A DNA stretch of 64,000 nt, from the NCBI GenBank assembly GCA_964058845.1, contig CAXKVR010000445.1, positions 1-64,000 on the forward strand. The letters are read 5' to 3'. How positions within the stretch are numbered: the first letter of the stretch is position 1; each line of letters starts with the position of its first letter. Shown piece after piece: positions 47,164-58,870 of the stretch. Below the pieces are notes generated by a model. The model saw only the letters and a program-made list of their open reading frames with translations. It was not told where the DNA came from and made no database searches. The stretch comes from Carex sylvatica. Taxonomy: Eukaryota; Streptophyta; Magnoliopsida; Poales; Cyperaceae. A program made the position numbers and the translations under genes.

Positions 47164-47530
47164 ATTAGGATCGGTTAATTTCAAAAAACCGATCCTAAAA
47201 ACAATAAGGGTCGGTTATATAGAAGGTCGATTCTAATATAGGCATCATTAGGATCGGTTATGTATAACAGCCGATCCTAATACATATCAATGTCGGTTAA
47301 CTAAACAACCGATCATAATGCAGAGTACTATTAGTGTCGGTTAAATAAATAACCGACCTAAAAACAATCAGGATCACATGTTCTAAAAGACTAATACTAA
47401 TAACGAACAATCAAGATCTGTTTTTTTATGGATAATCAATCCTGATAGTATTCATTAGGATCGGTTATTTATGAAGCCCGGTCGAGATATGTATTAGTAT
47501 CGCATTATTGAAAAGTCCGTTCCTAATAGG
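47164..47530. repeat. cluster of ATTAGGATCGGTT palindromes, CACTA-type subterminal repeats
   Basis: Five or more units of the form TTAGGATCGGTTA-spacer-TAACCGATCCTAA (47164-47197, 47206-47232, 47246-47280, 47291-47318, 47331-47360, 47453-47483), each itself an imperfect palindrome. Such arrays are typical of the subterminal transposase-binding zones of plant CACTA (En/Spm) elements. I could not find a convincing CACTA terminus pair, so the assignment is provisional. Confidence 0.5.
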
Positions 47531-47973
47531 GTGATCCTGATGTGTGTTTTTTCCCTCAAATTTTTTCTTAAAGTTATTTTGTTTTTTAATTAGGACAAGA
47601 CAATCGTATGAATTACTTAGTAATTAATTTAGTATGCGTAAATGTTCACACAAAAGCGTATGGTACAAAGTTTCAGTACAGCAAGCTGTACCTTTTAACC
47701 TTTAATACACCTTCAGTTCAGACTGCAAGTGCACAGTCCTATCGAATAGTATATAGTCGGGTATCGATCACAGGGACGGTTCAAATCTAAACCGGACTCT
47801 ACTTAAATCAGTTAAAGACTAGAAGTGAGAAATGGTTGGTTTTTGGTGTTTAATTCCTAATCAATTCAATAACAGTAATTAAATGAAAGACAGTAAATAA
47901 ACTTGGTTTAAATTAATAATAAAAGGAGTTTCCAGGGTTTCAGACTTATCTCAGTTCTGCCTCTCAGTCCCTG

Positions 47974-48093
47974 ACACGGACCGTGTAATTTCTTACACGG
48001 GTCATATCAACTTACACGGACCGTGTAATTTCTTACACGGGTCGTATCAGTTTACACGGACCGTGTACTGTCGTACACGGGTCGTGTGGACTT
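47974..48093. repeat. 40-bp tandem repeat, 3 copies, each with a palindrome
   Basis: Units start at 47974, 48014 and 48054, exactly 40 bases apart. Each opens with the palindromic ACACGGACCGTGT and has acacgggtcgtat in its second half. Confidence 0.9.
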
Positions 48094-49055
48094 CGAGTTA
48101 ATGCACCAGTCACTGTTTCTTTACGTTGTTCCTTTGTGTAGGGTTCAACTGACCAGACCTAATGTTTATAAACCTCAACTGTCGTATGTTGGTTTATCGA
48201 CTTGGTATGGAATCTGCAATATCTGCCCTCTTTGGGCTCTAAACCTCAACTGTCATATATTGGTTCGAGTTACCAAGTTACTTGTTTGGAATACTAAAGG
48301 TAACCTCTTATCCGTCGATAAGAGGAAATTTTCACCTTCCGGCTACTAGTTGGTTTCCCCTGTCGGATCACTAATCCTACCTCATGTACTTAGTCTGGTT
48401 GCAAGATCAAATTGGACACAGTACCTTATAGATGTGGCCTCATCTAGTGGTCAAACCAAATAATAATCAAGCAATTCAAACTAAGCAATTAAATTCAATC
48501 ACAATAAAGTAAACACAAATTTTAACGTAAAAATCCAATAACTAGATGCAAAACAAAACATTCGATTACATCTTAACCCTAGAAACAAATAAAACTACTC
48601 AAGCATAGTATAAAAACAGATAACAAAGATAAAAGAATAAGAATTCATGCTAAAACCGAAGTACAAAGGAGATCCACAATAAAAACTCGCGTCTTTTGCT
48701 TCTCAACTTCGTCTCCAAGCAATAGCCGTCAATCTCTAACCCTAGAATTGTCTCTCTGCTCCAGAATCTTTCTCTGGTGCAAGAAATCCCGTTTAAATAG
48801 ACTTTTGGCCGACTTTCCTTCCTTCAGATTTCTTTCCAGAACTCCAGATTTCTTTCTGGATTTGTCTGATACGACCCGTATCAAAATTGACACGGACCGT
48901 ACAGAATTTCCAAAAATGCCAGATTGTAGATCTTCTCGCAAGCTTTCCGAAAAGTGGTCATACACTCAAAACGGAGCTACGAGTCAAAATCTATGACTGT
49001 TTTAAGTTCGGATGCTGAAATTTCAGCATTATTCTGGTCTGGTCGAGGCTGACAA

Positions 49056-49170
49056 GACCCGTACAAGATGTTGTAAGACCCGTACAAGATGTTGTACGAC
49101 CCGTACAAGATATTGTACGACCCGTACAAGATGTTGTAAGACCCGTACAAGATGTTGTAAGACCCGTATC
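49056..49170. repeat. 21-bp tandem repeat, about 5.5 copies
   Basis: GACCCGTACAAGATGTTGTA(A/C) units start at 49056, 49077, 49098, 49119, 49140 and 49161, exactly 21 apart. Because 21 is a multiple of three, both strands show repetitive open frames; these are not genes. Confidence 0.92.
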
Positions 49171-49250
49171 AGAACTTCTCAAATCCAGATTTCTTCTCGA
49201 TTTCATCTGATTTCTGCAAAGTAAGAACAAACTTGCAGCAGTACCATATA

Positions 49251-51149
49251 CTATAGATATTCAATGCAATATGACTGATTTAATGATTCTAAACACATAT
49301 TTTGGTACAAAATATAGGTCGGAAAGTAGATACATTTACGAGATATCAGTAAACATTATATAAATTGAAAATTTGTATATAATTTATATTTATGAAAAAG
49401 GCAAGATGACTTGATGAGTTAGACTAGTGGATATATAGAGTCCGAAGCATCTTAATTTCTTTAGGCCGGACGATAGTTAACAGAAGCGCGCGGGTCTCTT
49501 ATACAAAATTCAACTCTCTGTAATGTAAAATAAAGCATGCTAATTAAATGAATGCAACACATTTGTTATGCATTATTAATTCTACTCAATCTAATTATGG
49601 AATCTAATTTAATCTCTTGCTAGCTAGGATCGATGGTGCTGCTGATTTGAACTTTATTAACAAGGTCACTCGTAACTGTCACAACTAATCCATTGTATTG
49701 CATCTCGCCAAATTTGTTCAAAACCATGTTATATATATGCAACCCTGCAAAATAGATACTCGTAAGAAGAAAGAATATATTTCAAGAGAAACTCTTCTTT
49801 TCCCATTCAAAATCATGATGTATATCTATCTGGTTTTTTTTGCCCTTTTCATATGCTTTATGACATCTTTAAGCATAAATTGTGAGCAACAGACCCAAAG
49901 AAACCATATATGATGAGAAAAACAATTAAACCTAACTGGAAACTATTCCCTAACTTTCCATCCAATACATAATTAGACATTTTTTAGGTGCTCCCCAATT
50001 TTCCAATTATTACATATTTCTTCCACAAAACTAACCACAGGACATGATCGATCAGGAGTACTAAATCACGTGCAATTATAAAACCGGGAATTTCAATTTT
50101 CAGATATTCTAACTTCATTTTAGATTAAACTTCCCCCACACCTAACAATTCAAATTACGAAACAAATAAATAAATAAAAACAAGCGTTACATGTAAAGCT
50201 CTTCCATGCTAAGTTAGCTATCGTTGTGATTGAAAATCTTGTTAATCCCGTGCTCGATGATTTGCCATGTGCGATCAGCGTAATTAGGATCTGAACCGCT
50301 CAACATAATCTCTATTTTAAAATGTGTTTGGAGAGCAAAATTTATATTTATATTTTTTTTTTACTAATTTTTAGATGGTCCATAATGATATGAAAAAACA
50401 GTGTGTTTTATTTTTCAAATAAGAAGTTCATGTAATTAAATGCGAAATAGAAAATAAAAAGTAATTTATTATTTTTGCATCATTTAAAAACATATATTGC
50501 GTATGAACTAAAAATAGACATACAAACAAACAAAAAAATAAAATAAATCCTTAACATATAAATCAAACATGATAGAAATATATACATCACGTCAGATCAT
50601 TGCAATAAAAAGTAAATTGGCGCAAGTTACTCGGTAATAGTTAGTAATAGGATGTTTTTGGTCCTATTGAATAAACTAAATTCATACATGAGAAAACCTT
50701 TTTTTTTTCATTTTCATAAGACGCAACTCAAATCTCGTAAAAATTTGAGCCATCTTAGCTCCTCCTATCTGAAGCCCGCAATGGGTCCAGTACGTTTTCA
50801 AACAAAAGTATGTTGATACTTTTGTAGAACACAACATGTATGCACTGAAATCATAATTATATCATATGTAATATTGGAATTTCTTTTATTTTTAAAAGTA
50901 TATATGTTGATATTTTCTATTCTTTTTTTAGATGTAAAGTAATTTAGAATAACAAAAAATGCTTGCTAAATTAACTTAATTAGAAAACCAAAGGTTAATT
51001 AATTTCTCCTAAATTCTTATGCTATACAAAGCCACTCTAGAAGATCAAGCACATAAAATATGACGATTTTCTATGTAGAAATAAAATATTATGGAATTAT
51101 ATGTCGATATAAAATATCCGTACTATATTATGTAATATTACAACACGAA
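49251..51149. other. AT-rich DNA with another foldback half-copy
   Basis: At about 50288-50390 one arm of the foldback family occurs (ctgaaccgctcaacataatc, tgtttggagagcaaaattta, ttactaatttttagat). The 71-codon frame at 49698-49913 has a hydrophobic stretch but no motif. No gene recognised. Confidence 0.45.
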
Positions 51150-51480
51150 GATTTTTTTATTTAAAAATAAAAAAATTTCCGCTGGAAAGAGAAATAATCA
51201 AGTTGATTTTCAAAAGATAAATATCACTGTAGAATTCTTTCGGTGTAAATGTGAGGATAATGCAAATTTGGTTTAAGAAGCATCTTCATATCTTTATTGC
51301 GTGTGGTGCACAGTCAGAATAAAAAAATGATTTGCATCGAATTTTTTCTACGTTGCAAGTAATATTTTCACATTTACACCAGAAGAAGTGTACGGTGATA
51401 ATCTATTTTTTGAAAATCAACTCAATTACTTTCCTATCCAATATAAAATAGTATTTTATTTTTAAATTAAAAAAATCGAA
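51150..51480. mobile_element. MITE-like element with ~100-bp inverted repeats
   Basis: Left arm (51150-51265: ...gaaataatcaagttgatttt...cggtgtaaatgtgaggat) and right arm (51365-51480) are reverse complements at roughly 80% by eye; agttgattttcaaaa-ata is shared. A TSD was not identified. Confidence 0.7.
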
Positions 51481-54400
51481 TATGACCGCTTTCTCCGTCT
51501 GCCTAAACTAAAGCCAAGACAAACGAATTTCAATCCTCCAAAGTAACTCAAAAAGTTGGAATCTTTGTAAAAAAATTTCCACCGACTGATTTGCTCAAAT
51601 TCTGATTGAACGGTAGCTATCCAAGCCCAAATTTTCAGTTACTTTAGAAGATACAGACCCAGAACGACGATAGCCTGTATCAATTTGAAACTGACCAGAT
51701 CAATTTTAATTTTTTACGCTGCCTAGCTACTTCAGTACTTGCAATGGAACGAATTTTATATTATATTATTATTGTGTTTTGTGATTCGTGAAGAAAAAAA
51801 TTGAACGGTTCGGATTTTCATCCAAATTTGAGATATCTCAGGGGACGCGAATTCGAGAAACGAGGTTAGCGATTTTTATGTAAGCTTAGCTGAGGCAATG
51901 GAAATGACAAGTGCATGCTTCCCTGATCGAGACTAGAAGTTGATTTCATTAATTGAAGGGTCGCACAATTGAATGGACAAGGTTCAATTCAGCTGCAATT
52001 GAATTGATCCGTATCTGTTGGATTTTTTTTATTTATTTTTTAATTATTATTAAAATAATTGAACTTTTAAAATGGGATAATTTCTATAAAAACCTAAGTA
52101 TTTAATTAATAAATTTTAAACAAAAAATAAATTTCTTCTCTAAAACATAAAAAGGAATAATTCATACATAAAACAAATAATTGTATTCCTTTAGAATTTA
52201 CAATATTGCACGTTAGACGCTTGAAATACATATTACTTTTAAATGAGAGAGTAACGTGACTAATTAATAAGCCATAAGATCAAGATAAATGATAACAAAG
52301 AAAATACATCAATTAAATTGATAAAAGTATATAGTATACTGTATACAGTACACTCCAAAAATTATCACACCTAATTTTTTGCATGAAAAAATATTGTACT
52401 TTGACTATGTATTTTCAAAACATATCTTATGATATTTTAATAAATGAATATATGGTCCAACAATTCATAATGAAATGTGCTTTTAAGATTCACATGCAAA
52501 TTCGAATCGGATAAATTAATTATATGATTATGATATTTATTTGTTGCCCATAGAATGAAATCCTGTTCGGAATAAAAAAAATTCAAAATTTGAACCAAAC
52601 TAATACCGTAAAACAAACATTTTTTTTTTGCGTGACTAGCTAGGGAGGAAGTTAATAAAAATACTACAATATCATAATTTTTTTTATGTTACCACTTACA
52701 GCGCCCCCTAAAAAAAATGAACACGTATCTCGATATATTTATTTATTTTTAGCTGCTCTTTTCAATTTACGAAATGCATCATTTCATCTTACACGACGTG
52801 GTCTCTAATTAAAAAATATATATGAAATATGCGTCAGATACATAATTAACTATGCATATAACTTTTATGCAACTGTTGAGATATTCGTAAGATAAATACT
52901 AATCAAATTTTGCAAAAAGATATGTATCATTATCATATGATGTCATGCTGATTTCCGACAACAAAATTTGCATATAAAAGTTTCCTTACAACAAAAAGGT
53001 AATTATATGTCTCCCTCTATATTCATCTTAATTTATTCTCATGTACTGGTTAATTTATTCATCTTAATTTGAGTTGCTTATCATTTAGTTCTGCAGTTAC
53101 GTGCAGTCTTGTTAACAAGTCTTGGATAACATGGACTTGCACGAAAAAGTTGTCTCAAATCTCATCTATCTTTCTCATTCTTAGTTTTTTAATTCATCTG
53201 GTTTGGTTGAAAAGCATTTATTCTATTGGTTATGTTTTTATCATATTTGATTGTGAATTAAATAGTGGAATAAAGACTTTAGATTTTACTTATTTTGTCA
53301 AACATAATCTAGTTGAGTCGGACTAACTTTTGAACGCGATGCTTTTATAATTTATCTTGAATTCATTCATAAGAGGTTTAATGTTATCAAATTAATCTAT
53401 AAAATATATATATAAAAATATGAATGTTTTACGATTATGCAGGACAAACACATAAATGATTATTTTTCTTACTGAATAATTGATATAAATTTCAATTTTT
53501 ATTTACTGCGAGATCAAAAAATCATTTTTTTTTGTAAGAAGTGCAAACTACAAATATGATGTAATATATATATATATCAAGTCCTCTCTAGCTGTCTATA
53601 TATCTACGCCTCCTAGTTATCACCTCGGTTTACTTTACTGAAAATAAAATAATTAATCATACAAAATTTTCTGTAGTTGTGCTTTGAGAATGAATGTCCC
53701 CTGTTTGGTCTAAATGGAGAAGATGTATTCCCAAGTTAAACCGACCCCCCTGGAAATTCAGCTTAATTCTCGATCGTTTTCCAAGACTTTCAAAGAGTCG
53801 ATCTGGCTCTTCTGTTTCAGATTCCCTGAAACCAAATCTGTGTCATTTCTCTGAAGAAAGGATATGAGCGATCAATAAACTTGATTTCTGTATGGACCTA
53901 CTAGTCAGTACTAAATAACAGCATTTGGTCCAATGGATTTTTAACAGAGGGTTTGGAAGTTGAAACGACAAAAAGCAAAGAAGACCAAGAGATTCTAAAT
54001 TTCTTTGAATTATATATTCCAAAATATTAACAAGCATGCACTCAGTCTCTTCAATTTCATTTCCCTTATCAGACGACTACACTATCAATAAGGACTGGAG
54101 GAACTAGTGCTTTCATGGAGGATTGAAGATATATATACTGAACCAAAACCTTTACACTGATTGATCAGGTGAATTTTTTATACAACAATTTAGCACATTA
54201 AGTCAGAGAATTAAAGGCGCTTTCTATAGGATCGCATGGAAGAGCTGCTACCTTATTGTTGTAGAATGTATGCATTTTTTTGCAAGAGGGATAGGATTAC
54301 GATTTAGGATATTAAATTATTTCAGACTTTTGATACGAATTACTTTAACTTACTTAGATTATAGTTTCACCTGCCTGAAAATAAAGCTACTTTCGTTAAG

Positions 54401-54881
54401 AAATCTAAACGGTGCGTATAATAAAAAGGAAAATTGTAAAATGTAAGAAAACTTGATCTGATCTTAACCCAGTATTAATGCACTATCTATAATGATTGGT
54501 AGTTCTAATAGACTACCGCACCGGCATTTTTGCCTATTCATAGTGAGATATGGGACAGCTGATTTGGAGGATTTAGAAAAAAAAAAAATTCAAATTTTCT
54601 ACTCTCTAAGAAATCAGTTTATTTCCATATTAGAGTTTCAAAAAGAACAAATCATAATTAATTGCACTGATGGTAGACATAGTATTACAAACTTGTGTGT
54701 CAATGTCATACATGCAAGGGAAATATTTTACAGGAAATAAGTTAATGTAAGGAGTGCACACTACACACAGATGATTGTGACAGAGTCTAACGAGATAAAA
54801 TGTAATGTAAGGAGTGCACCATTTGTGTGTTTTTCAAGTTATAGATTAAACTGAATTTTTTACTTTTATATGTTTTCTTAG
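51481..54881. other. AT-rich intergenic DNA upstream of the helicase remnant
   Basis: About 3.4 kb with no recognisable gene. Frames at 53069-53326 and 54492-54740 have no motif. The first exon(s) of the helicase gene should lie here or be lost; I found no matching sequence. Confidence 0.45.
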
Positions 54882-57800
54882 GTTAAAAGAATCCCCGATG
54901 AATTTCAGTCTGTGGGAGATTACCTACAGTCATTCACACTTCCTCTCATTGAAGAAGTTCGGGCCAAGTTATCTTCTTGCTTTGATGCAATCTCACATTC
55001 ACCTCATTTCAAGATTAAGCACATCCAGTTGTGTCATAACCGAAGTGGGCCCACTTGTATGATGGATATTCTGGCGGACGGGTTTGCTTGTGAGCATAAA
55101 TTATACCAACCAAAGAATGGTGGTACTTCTGTATTATCAAGTTTGAGACCTGAGACTGCCAAGGCATTGCTGAGACATGGAGTTGCCTATTGTTTAGCCA
55201 TAGTAACAAACTTTGTTGAAGAGATTTTGGTGGATGAGGTTTTGGTGAAGCGGTTTACTATCAGCGTGCCACCAATTATCACATCAGCTGGTGAGATAAA
55301 CAGATGTACTCATGCAACCTTCTTGATATTCAAATTTGGAATACACTAGCATCTAAAGGTACCGATGGAAATTTAACACTTATCAAGAAAGCCCTCTCCA
55401 GGAATAACATGGTAAGCTAGCTGTCTCATGCTAGTCATCTCTATAAAATATATTCATACAAATTTCCTAGATTGACTTGGCATATACTGATACAGTAGTG
55501 GTAATTTCAGTTTGGAGATTTTTGTGGCTACTATTCAACTCAGATTAGTAGTTTTCTGTTTCAAAATTCGAATTTCAATTTCAATTAATTGTGCACTACG
55601 TTTTTTTTTTTTTTTTTTTATATATATACAGGAAGAAATCATATCTGATATTCACCATGAAGAGTGTGACCCTGAGTTGACTAGTCTTTTGAAGCATACA
55701 GTGTCGGCAAATCAATCACAAATGGAGACTGTGAAATCTGCCATCAATGCCATAAAATGCGAGGAATTAAGCTCTCTAAAGCTTGTGTGGGGACCATCAG
55801 GCACTGAAAAGACGACTACTATAGTTGCAATACTTTGGTGTTTGATGAAAACGCAAATCCATACTCTAACATGTGCCCTTACCGATGTTGCAGTCACGGA
55901 AGTTTACTCCCAGCTGCTTCAGTTTCTCAAGAATTCTGATGGGCAAAATGGTCATTTGAATGGAATGGCTTCCACTTTAGCAGGTGTGGTGGTGTTTGGT
56001 GGTAGAGAGCAAATGGGTTTCTGTGGTAATATAGAGGATGTTTTGCTAGAGAACCAATTTTGCAGCTTGAGAATTGCCTTTCACCAACAACTGGTTGGAA
56101 ACATGGTGTGGCTTCAATGATTGATTTTCTTGAAGAATGTGTCTCAAAGTGTCATTTGTCTATCAAAGAAAGCAAAGGAGAAGGCAGCAGAGTGATGTTG
56201 TCCTTTGGGAATTATCTACAGAATAAATTCAATGAAATAGAGAACCATCTGAGGAGATGCTTTTTATGTTTGTTTGTTCATCTTCCCAGACAGTCTCTCT
56301 CCTGATAATTGCACGAGCATGGTTTCGCTCTTAGATTTGCTCAGAGAAATGGGTAGGCAGTTATCTACAGATGAGTGGGTCTTTGGATTCCGTGACAACT
56401 CGAACTCTCTCACAGATGTTGATTGAAATGGGGGTGGAATGTCTTCAACAGTTAAAACATCTCAAGCCTACCCTTGAAATTTCTTTACACTCTCTGACAA
56501 AGGGGATTCCAGTCAGGGATTTCTGCCTTCGAAATGGCATTTGTTGTCTTCTGTACTGCATCGAGTTCATTTATGCTGCACAAAGCAAAGACAAGTTATT
56601 TTGATGTGGTAGTGGTGGATGAAGCTGCCGAACTTAAAGAATGCGAGTTATTGATTCCATTAATGCTTAAGCAGGTGAAGCATGCACTTTTGGTAGGCGA
56701 TGACTTTCAGCTGCCAGCACGAGTTGAAAGCCTCGTAAGTTCTTCTAGTCTGTTCTTCTGGTGATTATCTCGTAATAATTTTGTAAAGATTGCCATAATT
56801 ATGTCAGTAGTAATTATTGACACATACACAGAAGACTATGCCATTTGGTTACTGAGTATGTATTCTTTTGTAAATTCAAGAAGGACGTCACTGTTTCTTC
56901 TGTAGGTTCTTTAATTAATAAATATTATGTGGATTAGTAATTTGTATTTTTATACCAAATAATCATTCAGCGTTCATTTGCTACATGGAAATTTAAACAA
57001 GCATAGCAATTAGCAAATTAATTTTGCGGCATTTATCTCCTTTTTCATTGCAACTGACATATTGTAGCTTTTTTAGCTTCCTGAAATTTTGTATAGTTAG
57101 CACCAGTCCAGTGTCCTATTAATTTACACGAGGGTTGGTACAATTTGCGTGTAAATTGAAATATCTCAGTATCCAATATCCATTGATTATTTATAAATTA
57201 TGATGGTGTGCCCTCTTCAATAGGTTAGCAAAAGAGCTGGATTTGGTAGGAGTCTTTTCGAGAGATTGGTGTCACTAGGCATTGGAAAACACCTGCTCAA
57301 CATTCAATATCGCATGCACCCGTCCATGAGCCTCTTCCCCAATAATCAGTTTTTCATGTTTGGGAGTTATGGTTTCATTAATGTCTCTGATGGATGGGAA
57401 GAAGCAGGTGATATGAGGAAGCAGGTGACGAAGGAACAAGTCTAATGAATTTGGTTGAAGTTGCTGATGTGCTGCATATGATTAAAGGCTTGTATGAATG
57501 TAGGTTTAACCTTGTTACCTGATGAAGTATAAAAATTTATATTATGAACTACTGTTATTTATAAGGGGATTTTTGTATTAACTGGAAGGCAACTCCATTA
57601 TTTCAAATAAGTTCTCATACTTAACAGTAATTAGTTTCTATCTTGCCCATAATTATGTTTAATTTTTCAGAAGTCCTTATTTTGAATTTCAATATTATTT
57701 GGTATGTTATCACTTCACTTTCTTTCTTTATATGTTCTTTTTTATTTCATTGTCAGTCTTGTATCCATTATTTGATCTAAGTAACATAATATATACTAGC

Positions 57801-58657
57801 ATTTCTATACTATAATTTCAAGAATACAACTAATTTTATATGCATTTTCTATTGTAGGTTGGAAGAGTAGTGGAGGAAAGCTTAAAGTTGGTATTGTTTC
57901 TCCATATACTGCACAAGTTAGCTTCGTTAAGAAAAAGTTTGGAAAGATTTATGATTGTTACGCTGGATTTGAAGTAAGAGTCGAGTCGATTGATGAACTT
58001 CAAGGCCAACAGAATGATGTGATAATACTTTCAACTGTCAGATGCAACAGTCAAGGAGATGTTGGTTTTATTCATGACAATCAAATAACTAATGCTGCAA
58101 TAACAAGAGCACAGTATGGTTTCTCATTTGGTTTAAATTGCAAAGCTTTTTTGTTGTTATTTTTATGGAATCCGTATCCTCTGCATTAACGTACTGTTTG
58201 AATTAATTTTTGGACCGTGCGATTAGAATTAAAATCAATCTAGCCCACACTTATAATGCACGGGGCCCTTTAATATTAGTGTGGATCTAAATTGGACGGT
58301 CCAAATAAATGTTTAACTCAAAATTTTAGTTAACTCAGAGGATACAAATTCATTTTTATGAAGGTATTATACTGAATCTTCCTTCTTTTTCTTTGGAATC
58401 TGAAATGCTCCAGACGTTGCCTCTGGATAGTTCAAAGTGCTGTTACCCTGATGAGAAGTGGAACCATATGGTCAGATAATGTCTTTGATGCTGAACATCG
58501 TGGATGTTTATTTCATGCAAATGACAATGAAAATTTTGCAAAAGTGATATCTGAAGTTCAAACTAGGCCGAACCAAATATATGATTTGCTCAACCCAAGT
58601 TGTGATCTGTTTCCCTCAGCTAGCTGGAAAGTAAGAAATGACACTTTACTAAAGTAG
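54882..58657 (+). pseudogene. SEN1/UPF1-like superfamily 1 helicase, five-exon pseudogene
   Basis: Exons: 54882-55409 (VKRIPDEFQSVGDYLQSF), 55632-56734 (Walker A region GPSGTEKTTT at 55791, Walker B DEAAEL at 56618, LVGDDFQLPA), 57224-57499 (NIQYRMHPSMSLF), 57858-58113 (KVGIVSPYTAQV, IDELQGQQNDVIILSTVR, AAITRAQ) and 58414 to about 58629 (RCLWIVQSAVTLMRSG), with AG/GT borders. This is the order of motifs I to VI of SEN1-type RNA/DNA helicases. Damage: the Walker A Gly before Lys is Glu; frame changes near 55310, 56055, 56290 and 57445; RAR in motif VI has become RAQ; weak tail homology (KFNDQIF, VKQGKKML) to about 58770 contains stops. The N-terminal exons are not found. Intact relatives unwind RNA-DNA hybrids using ATP. 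It lies directly left of the satellite array. Confidence 0.88.
58168..58351. mobile_element. 184-bp Mutator-type MITE with perfect 9-bp TSD
   Basis: Ends gaatccgtatcctctg and, reverse-complemented, gaatttgtatcctctg. The 9-bp word atttttatg flanks it (58159-58167, 58352-58360). Inner palindromic pair ttggaccgtgcgatt / aattggacggtccaa. It sits in the last intron of the helicase pseudogene. A 9-bp TSD suggests a Mutator-like family. Confidence 0.85.
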
Positions 58658-58870
58658 AAATTTAATGACCAGATATTCTAATTTTTATCAATCATTTCTG
58701 TGAAACAAGGAAAAAAAATGTTGGAAAGCTGTAATTTTAATTTGACTCAAATTTTAAGGACAAAGTGAGATTAGTATACTGATGGTAGTAATCTAAGGCT
58801 AAAATAGTTGAACCATATTTCATAGTCTGCAATTCTGCTTCAGAAATAAGTAATGCAACAAAAAAAAGGA

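Larger units (their letters stand above)
47690..49250. mobile_element. retroelement-like segment (unclassified), non-coding
   Basis: The stretch near 47727-47780 (tgcaagtgcacagtcctatc ... gggtatcgatcacagggac) resembles a sequence common in untranslated parts of plant LTR retroelements, from memory only. The segment has its own tandem and palindromic CG-containing repeats (40-bp and 21-bp arrays) and no motif-bearing protein. Ends and TSD were not found. Confidence 0.35.

Noticed and set aside
49012..49230. Thr/Arg/Cys-rich repeat frames on both strands
   Set aside because: A 21-bp tandem repeat keeps any frame open; no flanking gene signals.
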